NCBI RefSeq assembly: GCF_009800925.1
Contig: NZ_WOYF01000004.1
Location: 186,001 to 250,000 of the forward strand
Direction: 5' to 3'
DNA from: Budvicia diplopodorum
Lineage (GTDB): Bacteria; Pseudomonadota; Gammaproteobacteria; Enterobacterales; Enterobacteriaceae
DNA length: 64,000 bases
A program made the position numbers and the translations under genes. Positions 47,058 to 57,859 of this stretch are shown one piece after another (position 1 is the first letter of the stretch; each line of letters begins with the position of its first letter). Under the pieces are notes generated by a model. It made no database searches and was not told the origin of the DNA. It saw only the letters and a program-made list of their open reading frames with translations.

Positions 47058-48284
47058 ATGAATCACAATGCTAAGGTTGCCATAATCGTTGGCGCAATAC
47101 TGGCGCTGTGTCTGTCACTCATTCTTTACCAAAAGCTCAATTGGGTTAAAGAAACGGTGACGATCCCTCCCAGCATAAAAGTCACCGGTAATTCTTATTA
47201 CACGGCAGAGCAACTATTGCTAAAGTCCGACTACCAGACAAATCGAATTAATGACGTTCTGGCACTGGATAAACTGCCTGAGAAATCAACGCTAATTCTG
47301 TTCAATACCGCGTTGTTAAAAGAGCCTACGCAAAAAACCAAGCTGTTGAACTGGGTAAAAACCGGCGGGCATTTAGTTCTTTCGCCCCGAGAGGATAGCA
47401 ATAGTATTCAGCTGCAAGAGCAGTTTGAGATTTATGTCGATGATGAATATGACAGTAATGACGACGAAGATGACGAAAAGCAGGAACAATCTAAAGCCAA
47501 AGAGAGGGAACCGGATGCGAAATCAGAAAATCGTGACGCCTTAGCCATCAGCTTTGAACGCGATAATCTGCGCGCAGATGTCAGCAATACCACGCGTTTT
47601 TACCTCAATACCGAAGTTATCAAGGTCACCGAGAGCGTCACCGATCTCAAAGATAAAGATTTAGACGTTATCAGCCGTTTTTCATTTGAAAAGGGTTGGG
47701 TTACCGTTGTTCCGCTGGAGCTATTTACTAACGCATCAATTAAACGGTACGACCACGCAAAACTGTGGCTGCACATCGCAACCTTACCCGATAGAAAAGA
47801 TACGATTTATCTTATCCAGTATATTACCTTTCCAAACTTAGTCAGTTGGCTGATTGAGCATGCCCTGTTCTCGCTCTTAGCGCTCGGGCTTTGCATTCTG
47901 TTAGTTCTATGGCGTTATGTTCCTCGATTTGGCCCGTTAATCCCGACATCACCGCCGGTACGCCCTAGCCTGACCGAGCACCTTCACGCCGTTGCCGAAT
48001 TTCATTTACAAAATCGTGACTATATCAGGCTAATTACGCCGTTACGTGAAGAGATCGCTCGCTTATTACCGCCACTAAGAATTCACCATCCGGGCATCAA
48101 TAATGTCCCTCAGCTAGTGGCAAAAATTACACATTATGATATCGCTCTGGTTACTCAGGCGCTTGAGGCAGAAGAACAGCAGCTCACCGAGTTTACTCCG
48201 TGCGTTCAAACGCTATGCCTCCTAATAGATCGTTTGAACTCACTGCAAAGCAGTACGAGTAGGAGACTAAATTATGGAATATAG
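47058..48284 (+). CDS. DUF4350-like membrane-anchored protein
   Basis: 408 residues. An N-terminal helix (residues 8-25) and a second helix (about 270-292) flank a periplasmic domain that resembles DUF4350 (LILFNTALLKEPTQKTKLLNWVKTGGHLVLSPRED). It contains an unusual acidic run of Asp/Glu (about residues 130-150). The C-terminal cytoplasmic part is helical. It overlaps the MoxR gene by 11 bp. The family is uncharacterised. Confidence 0.75.
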   Translation: MNHNAKVAIIVGAILALCLSLILYQKLNWVKETVTIPPSIKVTGNSYYTAEQLLLKSDYQTNRINDVLALDKLPEKSTLILFNTALLKEPTQKTKLLNWVKTGGHLVLSPREDSNSIQLQEQFEIYVDDEYDSNDDEDDEKQEQSKAKEREPDAKSENRDALAISFERDNLRADVSNTTRFYLNTEVIKVTESVTDLKDKDLDVISRFSFEKGWVTVVPLELFTNASIKRYDHAKLWLHIATLPDRKDTIYLIQYITFPNLVSWLIEHALFSLLALGLCILLVLWRYVPRFGPLIPTSPPVRPSLTEHLHAVAEFHLQNRDYIRLITPLREEIARLLPPLRIHHPGINNVPQLVAKITHYDIALVTQALEAEEQQLTEFTPCVQTLCLLIDRLNSLQSSTSRRLNYGI

Positions 48285-49284
48285 CCCAATGGATTATTCA
48301 CCGGTTGCACCGTTATCAATTCCTGAGTCAGTACCGCAAGCAACGAATGTGATCCGCAATATTCAGCGACAGATTAGCCGAGTATTTATTGGTCAGGAGA
48401 AGGTTGTTGAGCAAATATTATGCGCATTACTGGCCGGGGGGCACATTCTGCTTGAGGGCGTTCCGGGATTGGGAAAAACGCTACTGGCGAAATCACTGGC
48501 TCAGGCCTGCCATTGCCACTCCTCACGTATCCAATTTACGCCCGATCTGATGCCTGCCGACGTTACTGGCCATATGTTCTATGATATGAAAGCGTCCGAG
48601 TTTGTTGTTCGACGCGGACCCGTATTTACCAATCTGATGCTGGCCGATGAAATCAACCGGGCACCGGCAAAAACCCAAGCGGCATTGCTGGAAGTTATGC
48701 AGGAAGGACAGGTCACGATCGAAGGTGAAACTTCCCTGCTGTCGCCACCGTTTTTGGTGATTGCGACACAAAACCCAATTGAGCAAGATGGAACCTATCC
48801 ATTACCGGAAGCCCAGTTAGACCGCTTCCTTCTACACGTTGTCTTTGATTACCCTACAGAAATGGAAGAACGCGAACTAGTTTCGGCCAGCACCTTCGAC
48901 CGTACCGGCGATCGTTTGGAGGTCGACAAAATTGAGCCAGTCGCAAACCCGGAAATCATCGTCGCGCTGCAGAAAATCACCGCGTCTATCCGTGTAGATG
49001 ACAGCGTACTGGACTATGCCCTGCGTATTGTGCGCACGACGCGTAACTGGCCGGGAATTGCGGTCGGAGCTGGGCCTAGAGGTGGTATTGCATTAATCCG
49101 TACTGCCAGAGCAAGCGCATTACTGGCCGGCAGGGACTTCGTCACGCCGGATGATGTGAAACAGCAGGTGGTACCAACGCTACGCCACCGCATTACGCTG
49201 TCGCCTGAAGCCGAAATTGAGGGGCTGGGTGAAGAGCATATTCTTCATGGCTTACTCGAAAAAATTGAGGCTCCGCGCAGATGA
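48274..49284 (+). CDS. MoxR-family AAA+ ATPase
   Basis: 336 residues, typical for MoxR. Walker A is GVPGLGKTLLAKSLA, Walker B is NLMLADEINRAPAKTQAALLE, sensor 1 is VIATQNPIEQDGTYPLPEAQLDRF, in which TQNP and the arginine finger region are visible, and sensor 2 is in ASPRG-like GAGPRGGIALIR. MoxR ATPases act as chaperones with VWA or DUF58 partners. The partner gene follows with a four-base overlap. Confidence 0.95.
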   Translation: MEYSPMDYSPVAPLSIPESVPQATNVIRNIQRQISRVFIGQEKVVEQILCALLAGGHILLEGVPGLGKTLLAKSLAQACHCHSSRIQFTPDLMPADVTGHMFYDMKASEFVVRRGPVFTNLMLADEINRAPAKTQAALLEVMQEGQVTIEGETSLLSPPFLVIATQNPIEQDGTYPLPEAQLDRFLLHVVFDYPTEMEERELVSASTFDRTGDRLEVDKIEPVANPEIIVALQKITASIRVDDSVLDYALRIVRTTRNWPGIAVGAGPRGGIALIRTARASALLAGRDFVTPDDVKQQVVPTLRHRITLSPEAEIEGLGEEHILHGLLEKIEAPRR

Positions 49285-50585
49285 TTCTGCCCTCTAACCG
49301 GCTGTTAATCATCGGTGGTCTATGGTTTATCGGTTCGATCCCTGCCGTCATTTATGCCTCACTATTACCCGCTTGGCTAATCGTTGGGTTTATTCTGCTG
49401 CTGGGGGTTCTGGTCGATGCTGCGCGGTTATCCCGTCAACCAATACCAGAAATCAAACGAGACGTTTCCAGTAGTTTGCCACAGACCGTTTGGTGTGACG
49501 TCAGGCTTTCAATAATAACCAGCATCGGTTCCGGCCAAAAGCTACAGCTAAAAGATAGCCCGCCGCAAAAATGTGAATATAACGACCGTTTGATCGATAC
49601 CGAAGCGCTGCCGGGGCAGATAACGCAGGTTACTTACCGGATAAAACCGCTTATGCGCGGCGATCTTTCTTTTGGCAGAATTCACCTTCGACTGTTCTCG
49701 CGCTGGAAGCTGTGGCAACGCCAGGCTCAAACCGGTCAGGGACAAAAAATTAGCGTCTATCCCAATTTTGCTCCGGTTACCCAGATGGCACTACAAACCA
49801 CCATCACTCAGCCCGGCATGGGGTTTCATCAATCCCGCAAACGCGGTCAGGGCATGGAGTTTGAGCAGTTACGTGAATACCGTAGCGGTGATGTGTTGCG
49901 CCAAATTGACTGGAAGGCAACCACGAGAATGGGAAAGATGATCTCCCGCGAATATCAGGATGAACGTAACCAACGAATTATGATTATGCTGGACTGTGGC
50001 CGCCGGATGGGTGCCAGTAACGGCGAATTAACCCACTTCGACCATACTCTGGATGCCGTGTTGTTATTGTCTTATGTCGGATTACGCTACGGTGACTCTG
50101 TCGGGCTATTAACGTTTGGCGGGCCTGAACGTTATCTGCCACCGGTACGCTCGGTCAATAGCATCAATCGCGTGCTTCATGAGGTTTATGATATCCAGCC
50201 GACGCTCTCCAGCAGTGATTTTGAACTTGCTGCCCAGTCGCTGATGGTTCGCGAGCGCAAACGCTCTTTAATTGTCGTTTTTACCAATTTACGCGATGAA
50301 GATGAGCAAAGCCTTCTGGCGTGCGTAAAACTACTGAGTAAACGCCATTTGGTTTTAGTCGCCAGCCTGCGCGAGGCTGAGCTAGACGATGCAGGATCCA
50401 TCACGATTGCTAACGAGCAAGATGCCGCACTCCGGGCAGCTGCGGCCGGATATCAGGCTAAACGACAGGCCGTTCTGACCCGCTTACGCAACGCGGGAAC
50501 CTTGTGCATAGACGTTCAGCCTCAGCAGCTGGCGGTAGAAAGCGTGAACCGCTATTTGGCTATTAAGGCTGCAGGGATGCTGTAG
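49281..50585 (+). CDS. DUF58 (VWA-like) protein
   Basis: 434 residues with two N-terminal helices (about residues 8-45), a beta-rich part, and the DUF58 core EFEQLREYRSGDVLRQIDWKATTR. A VWA-like region follows (RIMIMLDCGRRMG), in which the MIDAS Asp is kept but the DxSxS is altered to DCGRRM, as is common in DUF58. It is the likely partner of MoxR. Last gene of the operon, followed by hairpin 50713-50739. Confidence 0.92.
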   Translation: MILPSNRLLIIGGLWFIGSIPAVIYASLLPAWLIVGFILLLGVLVDAARLSRQPIPEIKRDVSSSLPQTVWCDVRLSIITSIGSGQKLQLKDSPPQKCEYNDRLIDTEALPGQITQVTYRIKPLMRGDLSFGRIHLRLFSRWKLWQRQAQTGQGQKISVYPNFAPVTQMALQTTITQPGMGFHQSRKRGQGMEFEQLREYRSGDVLRQIDWKATTRMGKMISREYQDERNQRIMIMLDCGRRMGASNGELTHFDHTLDAVLLLSYVGLRYGDSVGLLTFGGPERYLPPVRSVNSINRVLHEVYDIQPTLSSSDFELAAQSLMVRERKRSLIVVFTNLRDEDEQSLLACVKLLSKRHLVLVASLREAELDDAGSITIANEQDAALRAAAAGYQAKRQAVLTRLRNAGTLCIDVQPQQLAVESVNRYLAIKAAGML

Positions 50586-50638
50586 TTGAGCGTTTATTGA
50601 AGCTGCTGGCAACGTGGTTTTAATTGGATTTTAGCGGA

Positions 50639-50697
50639 GGTTCCGCCCGCCAATAGAACGCCAGAACATGGCTATTTTCAGGCGGCCGAAGGACGGC
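50639..50697 (+). repeat. Dispersed intergenic hairpin repeat, copy 3
   Basis: The arms CCGCCCGCCAATAG and CTATTTTCAGGCGG can pair imperfectly. The sequence shares its pattern with 21125-21180 and, less well, 3104-3158. It lies between the converging DUF58 and truB genes. Confidence 0.5.
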
Positions 50698-50712
50698 GTT
50701 TGTTGTGCGTCT

Positions 50713-50739
50713 CTGAAGGCACAAAAATTGTGCCTTCAG
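50713..50739. terminator. Terminator between DUF58 gene and truB
   Basis: A perfect 12-bp stem (CTGAAGGCACAA / TTGTGCCTTCAG) with a three-base loop lies between two converging genes. It lacks a long T-run but is a strong structure, probably bidirectional. Confidence 0.7.
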
Positions 50740-50773
50740 CTATATATCAGAAGCTAGATATCAGCCAGATAGG

Positions 50774-51721
50774 CTATTCCGGCGGATTTTCCACCACTAA
50801 ACGACGAGGAGCAACGCGCCCCTGATCGTCTATTTGCCCAACACCAATAAACTCGCGCTCCGGACCTACCGTAATTCTAACCAGACCGCTCGAAGGAGCT
50901 CCGGCAGCCTGTACCGGTTGCCCCTGCTTAACATAAACTCCCATCACTGGCAGTAAGTTAACCTCAGGGAAATCAGCAACGGCACTGTCCATTGGTAGCA
51001 GCAGAGGATCTAACGTTATAGATGGCGGCTGTTCAGTAGCTTCAGCGGTAGCAAGCATCTGCTGAAGCTGCTCCAGCGTGACCATTCTATCGGTAGGATA
51101 ATCAGAGACATTCAAACGTCGTAAATACATAACGTGAGCGCCGCATCCTAACATTTCACCTAAATCATCGGTAATGGTCCGGATATAGGTTCCTTTAGAA
51201 CAGTGGACTTCCAGCTCGAGCTCATGGCCTTCAAGGCGGATAAACTTCAGTTCATGCACCGTAATCGTACGCGACTCACGAGGGATTTCAATTCCCTGAC
51301 GAGCGTATTCATACAGCGGTTTGCCCTGATACTTAAGCGCGGAATACATCGAAGGAACCTGATCGATAACCCCACGGAAAGTATCCAACGCAACATCAAG
51401 CTGCTCTTGGGTAAAGTTGATATCACGCTCAGAAATAATCTCACCGTCAGCATCAGAGGTATTGGTTCTCTGACCTAAACGAGCAATCACCCGATAGCGC
51501 TTATCAGCATCCAATAAGAACTGAGAAAACTTAGTGGCTTCACCAAGACATATTGGCAACATCCCGGTTGCTAAAGGATCCAGAGCCCCGGTATGACCCG
51601 CTTTATTGGCATTAAAAATGCGCTTCACTTTTTGTAAAGCGTCATTCGAACTAATGCCCGTTGGCTTATCTAATAGCAACACTCCGTGAACATCGCGCCC
51701 ACGACGACGAGGACGCCCCAT
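50774..51721 (-). CDS. truB: tRNA pseudouridine(55) synthase
   Basis: 315 residues (E. coli 314). The catalytic Asp is in [26 protein letters not shown] and YKVIARLG-like RYRVIARLG are conserved. A PUA-like C-terminal domain covers residues 250-315. TruB makes pseudouridine 55 in tRNA. It overlaps rbfA by one base. Downstream rpsO, normally next, has been displaced by about 8 kb. Confidence 0.98.
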   Translation of the reverse strand: MGRPRRRGRDVHGVLLLDKPTGISSNDALQKVKRIFNANKAGHTGALDPLATGMLPICLGEATKFSQFLLDADKRYRVIARLGQRTNTSDADGEIISERDINFTQEQLDVALDTFRGVIDQVPSMYSALKYQGKPLYEYARQGIEIPRESRTITVHELKFIRLEGHELELEVHCSKGTYIRTITDDLGEMLGCGAHVMYLRRLNVSDYPTDRMVTLEQLQQMLATAEATEQPPSITLDPLLLPMDSAVADFPEVNLLPVMGVYVKQGQPVQAAGAPSSGLVRITVGPEREFIGVGQIDDQGRVAPRRLVVENPPE

Positions 51722-52122
51722 TATGCTTTGTCCTCGTCCTCACCGGCCGCAGCACGGCGTTCATCATCGTTTCTGACTACGTTAGTAACCAGATTAGACA
51801 TGCGCATACCTTCAACCAATGAATTGTCATAGGCAAACGTCAGTTCTGGAACAACCCGCAGGCGCATTGCTTTACCGAGCAGAGAACGGATAAAGCCAGA
51901 AGCATCAAGTAACGCTTTTAAGCCGCCCTTGACTGACTCTTCATCACCGTCATTCAGGAAGGTAACAAACACTTTGGCATAGGCTAAATCCCGGGAAACT
52001 TCCACGCCGGAGACGGTTGCCATACCAATTCGAGGATCTTTAACTTCGCGTTGCAAAATCATGGCAATTTCTTTTTGCATCTCTTGTGCTACGCGCTGAG
52101 TACGGCTGAATTCTCTAGCCAT
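51721..52122 (-). CDS. rbfA: 30S ribosome-binding factor RbfA
   Basis: 133 residues, as in E. coli. It begins [20 protein letters not shown], with the KH-fold motif [25 protein letters not shown]. It assists maturation of the 16S rRNA 5' end, especially in the cold. It lies between infB and truB. Confidence 0.98.
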   Translation of the reverse strand: MAREFSRTQRVAQEMQKEIAMILQREVKDPRIGMATVSGVEVSRDLAYAKVFVTFLNDGDEESVKGGLKALLDASGFIRSLLGKAMRLRVVPELTFAYDNSLVEGMRMSNLVTNVVRNDDERRAAAGEDEDKA

Positions 52123-52190
52123 AATATATTCTCCAAATAATGAGGGGGCGCATAGGCCCCCTTAATGGATAGTGCTTTACGCCTTGGGCA

Positions 52191-54851
52191 TTAAGCGATA
52201 GTACGTTTGATCTCGATAATTTCGAATACTTCAATAACGTCGCCAACGCGAACATCATTGTAGTTCTTAACACCGATACCACATTCCATACCGTTACGAA
52301 CTTCGCTAGCGTCATCTTTAAAGCGACGCAGAGACTCTAGCTCGCCTTCATAGATAACCACGTTCTCGCGCAGTACGCGGATTGGGTTATTACGTTTAAC
52401 GTTACCTTCAGTAACCATACAGCCTGCGATTGAACCAAACTTCGGTGACTTGAACACGTCACGAACTTCAGCCAGACCAATGATTTGCTGTTTATACTCA
52501 GGTGCTAACATACCGCTCATGGCTTGTTTAACTTCGCCAATCAGGTCATAGATTACCGAGTAGTAACGCAGATCTAAGCTTTCAGACTCTACCACTTTAC
52601 GTGCAGATGCATCGGCACGTACGTTAAAGCCTAACAGAATCGCATTTGATGCAGCAGCCAAGGTTGCGTCAGTTTCGGTGATACCACCTACGCCTGAACC
52701 GACAATCTTCACTTTAACTTCATCAGTAGACAGGCTAACTAGTGAATCACAGATAGCTTCGACAGAACCCTGAACGTCAGCTTTCAGTACGATATTCAGT
52801 TCAGAAACGGCACCTTCTTCCATGTTAGCAAACATGTTTTCTAGTTTAGATTTCTGCTGACGAGCCAGCTTCACTTCGCGGAATTTACCCTGACGATAAA
52901 GGGCAACTTCACGGGCTTTCTTCTCATCACGAACTACCGTTGCTTCATCACCGGCTGCCGGTACGGCTGACAGGCCTAGAATTTCAACAGGAATTGACGG
53001 ACCAGCTTCAGAAATCTCGCGACCTACTTCATCACGCATTGCGCGAACGCGGCCATATTCAAAGCCACAAAGTACGATATCACCTTTACGCAACGTACCT
53101 TCCTGAACCAGAACCGTTGCCACAGGGCCACGACCTTTATCCAAGAAAGATTCAATAACTACGCCGCTTGCCATGCCTTCGCGAACGGCTTTAAGCTCTA
53201 ACACTTCAGACTGCAGCAAAATAGCGTTAAGCAGTTCATCAATACCGGTACCAACTTTCGCAGATACAGGAATGAACTGGGTTTCTCCGCCCCATTCTTC
53301 AGGCAGAACGTTGTATTGCGATAGTTCAGTCTTAACGCGATCCATATCTGCGTCAGGCTTATCCATCTTGTTCACGGCAACTACTAAAGGAACTTTAGCC
53401 GCTTGAGCATGCTGGATAGCTTCGATAGTTTGTGGCATCACGCCATCATCGGCAGCAACAACCAGAACAACGATATCCGTAGCCTGAGCCCCACGAGCAC
53501 GCATTGACGTAAATGCGGCGTGTCCCGGGGTATCAAGGAAGGTGATCATGCCGTTTTCAGTTTCAACGTGATAAGCACCGATATGCTGAGTAATACCGCC
53601 AGCTTCACCGGATGCGACCTTCGTTGAACGAATGTAGTCCAGCAATGACGTTTTACCATGGTCAACGTGGCCCATGATGGTAACAACTGGCGCACGAGGC
53701 TCCAGTGCAGCATCAATGTCACGATCGCTCATCAGCGCTTCTTCTAATTCGTTCTCACGACGAAGAATAACTTTATGGCCCATTTCTTCAGCAACAAGCT
53801 GTGCAGTTTCTTGGTCAAGAACCTGATTGATGGTCGCCATTGCGCCCAGTTTCATCAGAGCTTTAATAACCTGAGAACCTTTTACTGCCATTTTGTTAGC
53901 CAAGTCAGCAACGGTAATAGTTTCGCCGATGATAACATCGCGGTTAACCACTTGAGCCGGCTTGTTAAAACTATGCTGTAAGGTGCTTGGCTTGCGCTTA
54001 CCTTTACCGCCACGGGTAACGGCACGGGCTTCTTCACGGTCGGCTTTAGACTCAGAAAGCTTATTACCTTTCTTAGGCTTGCCAGATTTACCACCGCGAG
54101 CGCGACGCTCGCCTTCAACCTTACGGTCGTTTTCGTCTTCAGCTTCACGTGCGTGATGCGAGGTAGTGACGTGATAATCGGTCACTTCTTCGGTAACTGG
54201 AGCAGCCCAAATAGCTTCGTTTTCTTCAGCCATTTTGCGGGTCTCTTCAGCAATGCGTCGGGCTTCTTCTTCAACTTTACGCTGAGTTTCTTCTTCAGCT
54301 TTACGCTTCAGTTCAGCCGCTTCAGCTTCACGACGAGCTTTGTCTGTCTGAGCAGGCTTGTCTGCAGGTTTAGTCGCAGTAGCAGCCGCCTTAGTTTTAT
54401 CTTCAGCCGCTTTCTTAGCTGCAGTTTCGCGCTTGGCTTTCTCTTCAGCATCGCGTTTTGCCTGCATTTCTGCAGCACGTTTAGCTTTTTCTTCAGCTTC
54501 ACGCTGCGCTAGCTCTTCAGCCTCACGAGCCGCTTGCGCTTCAGCGTCTTGCGCCTCTTGCGAGTCACGGTTTACATAAGTACGTTTTTTACGAACTTCA
54601 ATTTGCACGGATTTACTCTTACCGCCAGTACTTGGAATGTTCAAAGTACTATGGGTTTTCCGCTGCAGTGTAAGTTTGCTCGGCGCACCACCGTGTTCGT
54701 GGTTTAGGTGCGCGAGTAGCGTTTCTTTTTCCTGCTGGGTCACAGAGTCCGATGAAGACTTTTTAATTCCTGCATCAGCAAACTGCTGTAACAGGCGGTC
54801 TACCGGAGTTTGAATCTCTTCGGCCAGCGATTTTACGGTTACTTCTGACAT
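52191..54851 (-). CDS. infB: Translation initiation factor IF-2
   Basis: 886 residues (E. coli 890). The N-terminal domain starts [21 protein letters not shown], and a long Ala/Lys/Glu coiled-coil stretch covers about residues 90-220. The GTPase domain has [26 protein letters not shown] and VSAK, followed by the fMet-tRNA-binding C-terminal domains. An upstream in-frame start at 54899 overlaps nusA and is not used. Internal starts for shorter IF-2 forms are likely, as in E. coli. Confidence 0.99.
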   Translation of the reverse strand: MSEVTVKSLAEEIQTPVDRLLQQFADAGIKKSSSDSVTQQEKETLLAHLNHEHGGAPSKLTLQRKTHSTLNIPSTGGKSKSVQIEVRKKRTYVNRDSQEAQDAEAQAAREAEELAQREAEEKAKRAAEMQAKRDAEEKAKRETAAKKAAEDKTKAAATATKPADKPAQTDKARREAEAAELKRKAEEETQRKVEEEARRIAEETRKMAEENEAIWAAPVTEEVTDYHVTTSHHAREAEDENDRKVEGERRARGGKSGKPKKGNKLSESKADREEARAVTRGGKGKRKPSTLQHSFNKPAQVVNRDVIIGETITVADLANKMAVKGSQVIKALMKLGAMATINQVLDQETAQLVAEEMGHKVILRRENELEEALMSDRDIDAALEPRAPVVTIMGHVDHGKTSLLDYIRSTKVASGEAGGITQHIGAYHVETENGMITFLDTPGHAAFTSMRARGAQATDIVVLVVAADDGVMPQTIEAIQHAQAAKVPLVVAVNKMDKPDADMDRVKTELSQYNVLPEEWGGETQFIPVSAKVGTGIDELLNAILLQSEVLELKAVREGMASGVVIESFLDKGRGPVATVLVQEGTLRKGDIVLCGFEYGRVRAMRDEVGREISEAGPSIPVEILGLSAVPAAGDEATVVRDEKKAREVALYRQGKFREVKLARQQKSKLENMFANMEEGAVSELNIVLKADVQGSVEAICDSLVSLSTDEVKVKIVGSGVGGITETDATLAAASNAILLGFNVRADASARKVVESESLDLRYYSVIYDLIGEVKQAMSGMLAPEYKQQIIGLAEVRDVFKSPKFGSIAGCMVTEGNVKRNNPIRVLRENVVIYEGELESLRRFKDDASEVRNGMECGIGVKNYNDVRVGDVIEVFEIIEIKRTIA

Positions 54852-54874
54852 GCTGTTCCTTCCTGCTACAGTGA

Positions 54875-56362
54875 TTACTCTTGATCGCCAAACCAACAAA
54901 TATTGCGCGCAGCCATAATTAACTCGCCGGCTTTCTCGCTAGAGAGGCCTTCAATATCAGTTAGGTCGTCAACACCCTGCTCGGCAAGATCTTCCAGCGT
55001 ACATACGCCTTGCGCCGCAAGTTTATACGCCATCGAACGTTCAAGATTAGGCAGACTGAGCAGATCGTCTGCCGGCTTATTATCGCCAAGGCTCTCTTCC
55101 TGCGCTAACGCTAACGTGGTTAACGCATTTTTTGCACGGGTACGTAACGCTTCGATAGTCTCTTCATCAAGACCGTCGATTTCCAGTAACTCTTTCATTG
55201 GCACGTAGGCCAGTTCTTCCAGAGATGAGAAACCTTCTTGTACCAATACTGTCGCAAAATCTTCGTCAATATCAAGATGCTTAGTAAAGATATCAATCGC
55301 AGCGTGTGTTTCAGCCTGATGTTTAGCTTGTAGATCTTCTGAAGTCATTACGTTGAGCTCCCAACCGGTAAGTTGAGCAGCAAGACGAACGTTTTGACCG
55401 TTACGACCAATCGCCTGAGCCAGATTGCCAGCATCTACAGCGATATCCATGGTATGTCTATCTTCATCAACAACGATAGAGGCCACGTCTGCGGGGGCCA
55501 TCGCATTAATCACGAACTGTGCCGGGTTGTCGTCCCACAGCACGATATCGATACGCTCACCGCCCAGTTCGCCAGATACGGCCTGCACGCGCGCACCGCG
55601 CATACCAACACAGGCACCAACAGGATCGATACGCTTATCGTTTGTTTTGACCGCAATCTTAGCGCGAGAACCCGGGTCACGGGCAGCGGCTTTAATTTCG
55701 ATCACTTCTTCGCCAATTTCTGGTACTTCAATGCGGAACAGTTCGATCAGCATTTCAGGGCGAGAGCGGCTAATAAACAGTTGAGCGCCACGAGCTTCTG
55801 GGCGAACAATATATAAAACGCCACGAACGCGGTCACCCGGACGGAAATTCTCGCGTGGCAGCATGTCTTCACGGCCAATGACCGCTTCAGCGTTGTTGCC
55901 TAAATCAAGAATAATGCTGTCACGGTTAACTTTTTTAACTACGCCGGTAACAATCTCACCTTCATATTCACGGAACTGCTCGACCACCATGGCTCGTTCA
56001 GCTTCACGTACTTTCTGTACGATAACCTGTTTTGCCGTTTGGGTGGTGATACGGTCAAAGGTGACGGATTCAATGTCATCTTCTACGTAGTCGCCTACCT
56101 GAATATCGGGTTCATCAAGCTGAGCTGCTGCAAGCGTGATTTCACGGGTTGGCTGAGTAACAACTTCTACCACCATCCAGCGGCGGAAAGTATCAAAGTC
56201 GCCGGAGCGATGGTCGATACTTACGCGGACTTCAATCTCTTGCTCATACTTTTTCTTCGTTGCCGTTGCCAGGGCAGTTTCTAGCGCCTCGAAAATCTTC
56301 TCACGAGGGAGCGCTTTTTCATTAGAAACCGCTTCAACAACAGCCAGAATCTCTTTATTCAT
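54875..56362 (-). CDS. nusA: Transcription termination/antitermination factor NusA
   Basis: 495 residues, as in E. coli. N-terminal RNA-polymerase-binding domain ([20 protein letters not shown]), S1 domain ([21 protein letters not shown]), two KH domains ([38 protein letters not shown]) and two acidic C-terminal repeats (residues 360-495). It lies between rimP and infB. Confidence 0.99.
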   Translation of the reverse strand: MNKEILAVVEAVSNEKALPREKIFEALETALATATKKKYEQEIEVRVSIDHRSGDFDTFRRWMVVEVVTQPTREITLAAAQLDEPDIQVGDYVEDDIESVTFDRITTQTAKQVIVQKVREAERAMVVEQFREYEGEIVTGVVKKVNRDSIILDLGNNAEAVIGREDMLPRENFRPGDRVRGVLYIVRPEARGAQLFISRSRPEMLIELFRIEVPEIGEEVIEIKAAARDPGSRAKIAVKTNDKRIDPVGACVGMRGARVQAVSGELGGERIDIVLWDDNPAQFVINAMAPADVASIVVDEDRHTMDIAVDAGNLAQAIGRNGQNVRLAAQLTGWELNVMTSEDLQAKHQAETHAAIDIFTKHLDIDEDFATVLVQEGFSSLEELAYVPMKELLEIDGLDEETIEALRTRAKNALTTLALAQEESLGDNKPADDLLSLPNLERSMAYKLAAQGVCTLEDLAEQGVDDLTDIEGLSSEKAGELIMAARNICWFGDQE

Positions 56363-56383
56363 CCTAGTTGCCTCATATGAGCT

Positions 56384-56836
56384 CTAAAACTGGGGGACCA
56401 GATTCGCTTTCTGAATATTGCTCAGAGCGAACGCTTCATCTTTACCTTCAACGCTAACGGTGATCGTTTCACCCTCAACTGATTTAATCTTTCCTACCCA
56501 CCTACGACGATTCTGTACCGCCATTCGTAAGGTCAGGCTAACTTCTTCACCAATAAAACGCTGGTAGTGCGCGGCGATAAACAGGGGTCTTTCCATACCC
56601 GGTGATGATACTTCCAGAGTATATGCTGTAGTAATAGGATCTTCTACATCCAAAACAGCGCTCACCTGATGACTAACATCAGCACAATCATCGACATTGA
56701 TACCGTTTTCACTATCGATATAGATGCGCAATGTCGATTGACGCGCCCGAACAAATTCGATGCCAACCAGTTCGAAGCCCAAAGCCTCTACCGGTGCGCT
56801 AATCAATTCAGTCAACTTCTGCTCTAATGTGGACAA
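56384..56836 (-). CDS. rimP: Ribosome maturation factor RimP
   Basis: 150 residues with the TTG start at 56836, which matches the E. coli length and also uses a TTG there. The N-terminus is (M)[40 protein letters not shown] and [13 protein letters not shown] are conserved. The longer frame from 56971 runs back through the upstream terminator and is not coding. RimP binds the 30S subunit during maturation. First protein gene after metY. Confidence 0.97.
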   Translation of the reverse strand: MSTLEQKLTELISAPVEALGFELVGIEFVRARQSTLRIYIDSENGINVDDCADVSHQVSAVLDVEDPITTAYTLEVSSPGMERPLFIAAHYQRFIGEEVSLTLRMAVQNRRRWVGKIKSVEGETITVSVEGKDEAFALSNIQKANLVPQF

Positions 56837-56895
56837 TCCCACCCCCAAGACGTAAAAAAAGGGCCTATAGCCCAGTGATTTTGCTGTCAAATAAC

Positions 56896-56922
56896 AAAAA
56901 ACCCCGATAAGTCGGGGCTTTT
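56896..56922 (-). terminator. Terminator between tRNA-fMet and rimP
   Basis: On the minus strand AGCCCCGAC-TTA-TCGGGGT is followed by six T bases: a classic intrinsic terminator. It sits after metY and before rimP, so it can act as an attenuator of the nusA-infB operon, as described for E. coli. Confidence 0.9.
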
Positions 56923-57037
56923 GCAACTGGACCCTATATTCAAATAAGCTATTGAATAACTTACTTAACAAGTATCTTTTTCAAATAACTACTAGCCACA
57001 TAGCGGCCATACATTTGAAAAAAACACTAGGGAAAAT

Positions 57038-57114
<77 letters not shown>

Positions 57115-57327
57115 CCCGAATACGTTGCGTATATTACGCTAGTCGCTTGAAAAACGCAAATATAGAAAAGGGTTTATACCAGAACCAAGCTTGGCGACCT
57201 AGCCTATTGTATTGACGTACGAAGCAAAGCAGGTACTCAGTAGACCGATAACGCATCTACTGAGCATCCTTTACCGTTTTCAGTGCTTGTCGGGCCGCCT
57301 GACCGTCGATGCATTATATTGAAAAGG
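57115..57327. other. Gap between tRNA-fMet and the ABC importer operon
   Basis: 213 bp without a gene. It must contain the metY promoter on the minus strand (upstream, near 57130-57170) and the 3' end of the importer operon. I see no strong terminator. Confidence 0.35.
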
Positions 57328-57855
57328 TTAGTCTTTCCATAAATAATGCAGCAATTTCTCATCCGAAAGCCCCATAATCAACGCAACTTTCTTCTCTTTA
57401 TAGCGTAAATAGTCATCGCGCCCCTGCCCCCCTTCTTCGGCTTCCTGCCAGGCAGCAACCTGAGTACGGAACTCGTCGTCAAATACCGATTTGTCTGGCC
57501 ACACCACCAGCGTTCGGCCACGGTAGCCTATTTCAAAAATAAACTGTCCACCCAAAGAGAAAGGCGCATCGGGGTGCCGTAACGTAGGATTTTGTAAACA
57601 GCGGCCTTCACGCACCGCATGGGAGATCATCTCCACGCAGTCCAGAATACCGGGCCCCGGAAAACCTAGGCTCCAGTATAGCTCGCGACGCATCACTGGC
57701 CGTTCTGGTGACAGTAATGAAAAGGCATATCGGCTAACGCGAATCATCACCGCGGCGGCAATCACATTGGCATTCGTCGCGTATTTTAATAAATCTTCTC
57801 GGGTCAGAACAATCTCGCCATCCCGATCGCGTACCGTTACGGTTAATTCGTTCAT
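57328..57855 (-). CDS. FmdE-like protein of unknown function, paralogue 2
   Basis: 175 residues, soluble, no signal peptide. It aligns with the product of 60249-60806: [21 protein letters not shown] against [41 protein letters not shown] against RRELTLFTAFPGLGARDCFEL, and [16 protein letters not shown] against FYFEFGYRGKTVALAP. The pattern recalls FmdE-like folds that have lost the metal-binding Cys. It lies 4 bp after the substrate-binding protein gene. The function is unknown and is probably linked to the transported compound. Confidence 0.6.
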   Translation of the reverse strand: MNELTVTVRDRDGEIVLTREDLLKYATNANVIAAAVMIRVSRYAFSLLSPERPVMRRELYWSLGFPGPGILDCVEMISHAVREGRCLQNPTLRHPDAPFSLGGQFIFEIGYRGRTLVVWPDKSVFDDEFRTQVAAWQEAEEGGQGRDDYLRYKEKKVALIMGLSDEKLLHYLWKD

Positions 57856-57859
57856 CTAA

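Noticed and set aside
54153-54512. 119-codon frame antisense to infB, rich in Phe/Ser
   Set aside because: Reverse complement of the Lys/Glu/Ala-rich coiled-coil codons of IF-2; a composition artefact.
56837-56971. N-terminal extension of rimP
   Set aside because: It would read through the metY-rimP terminator and has no counterpart in the family; the TTG at 56836 fits length and homology.
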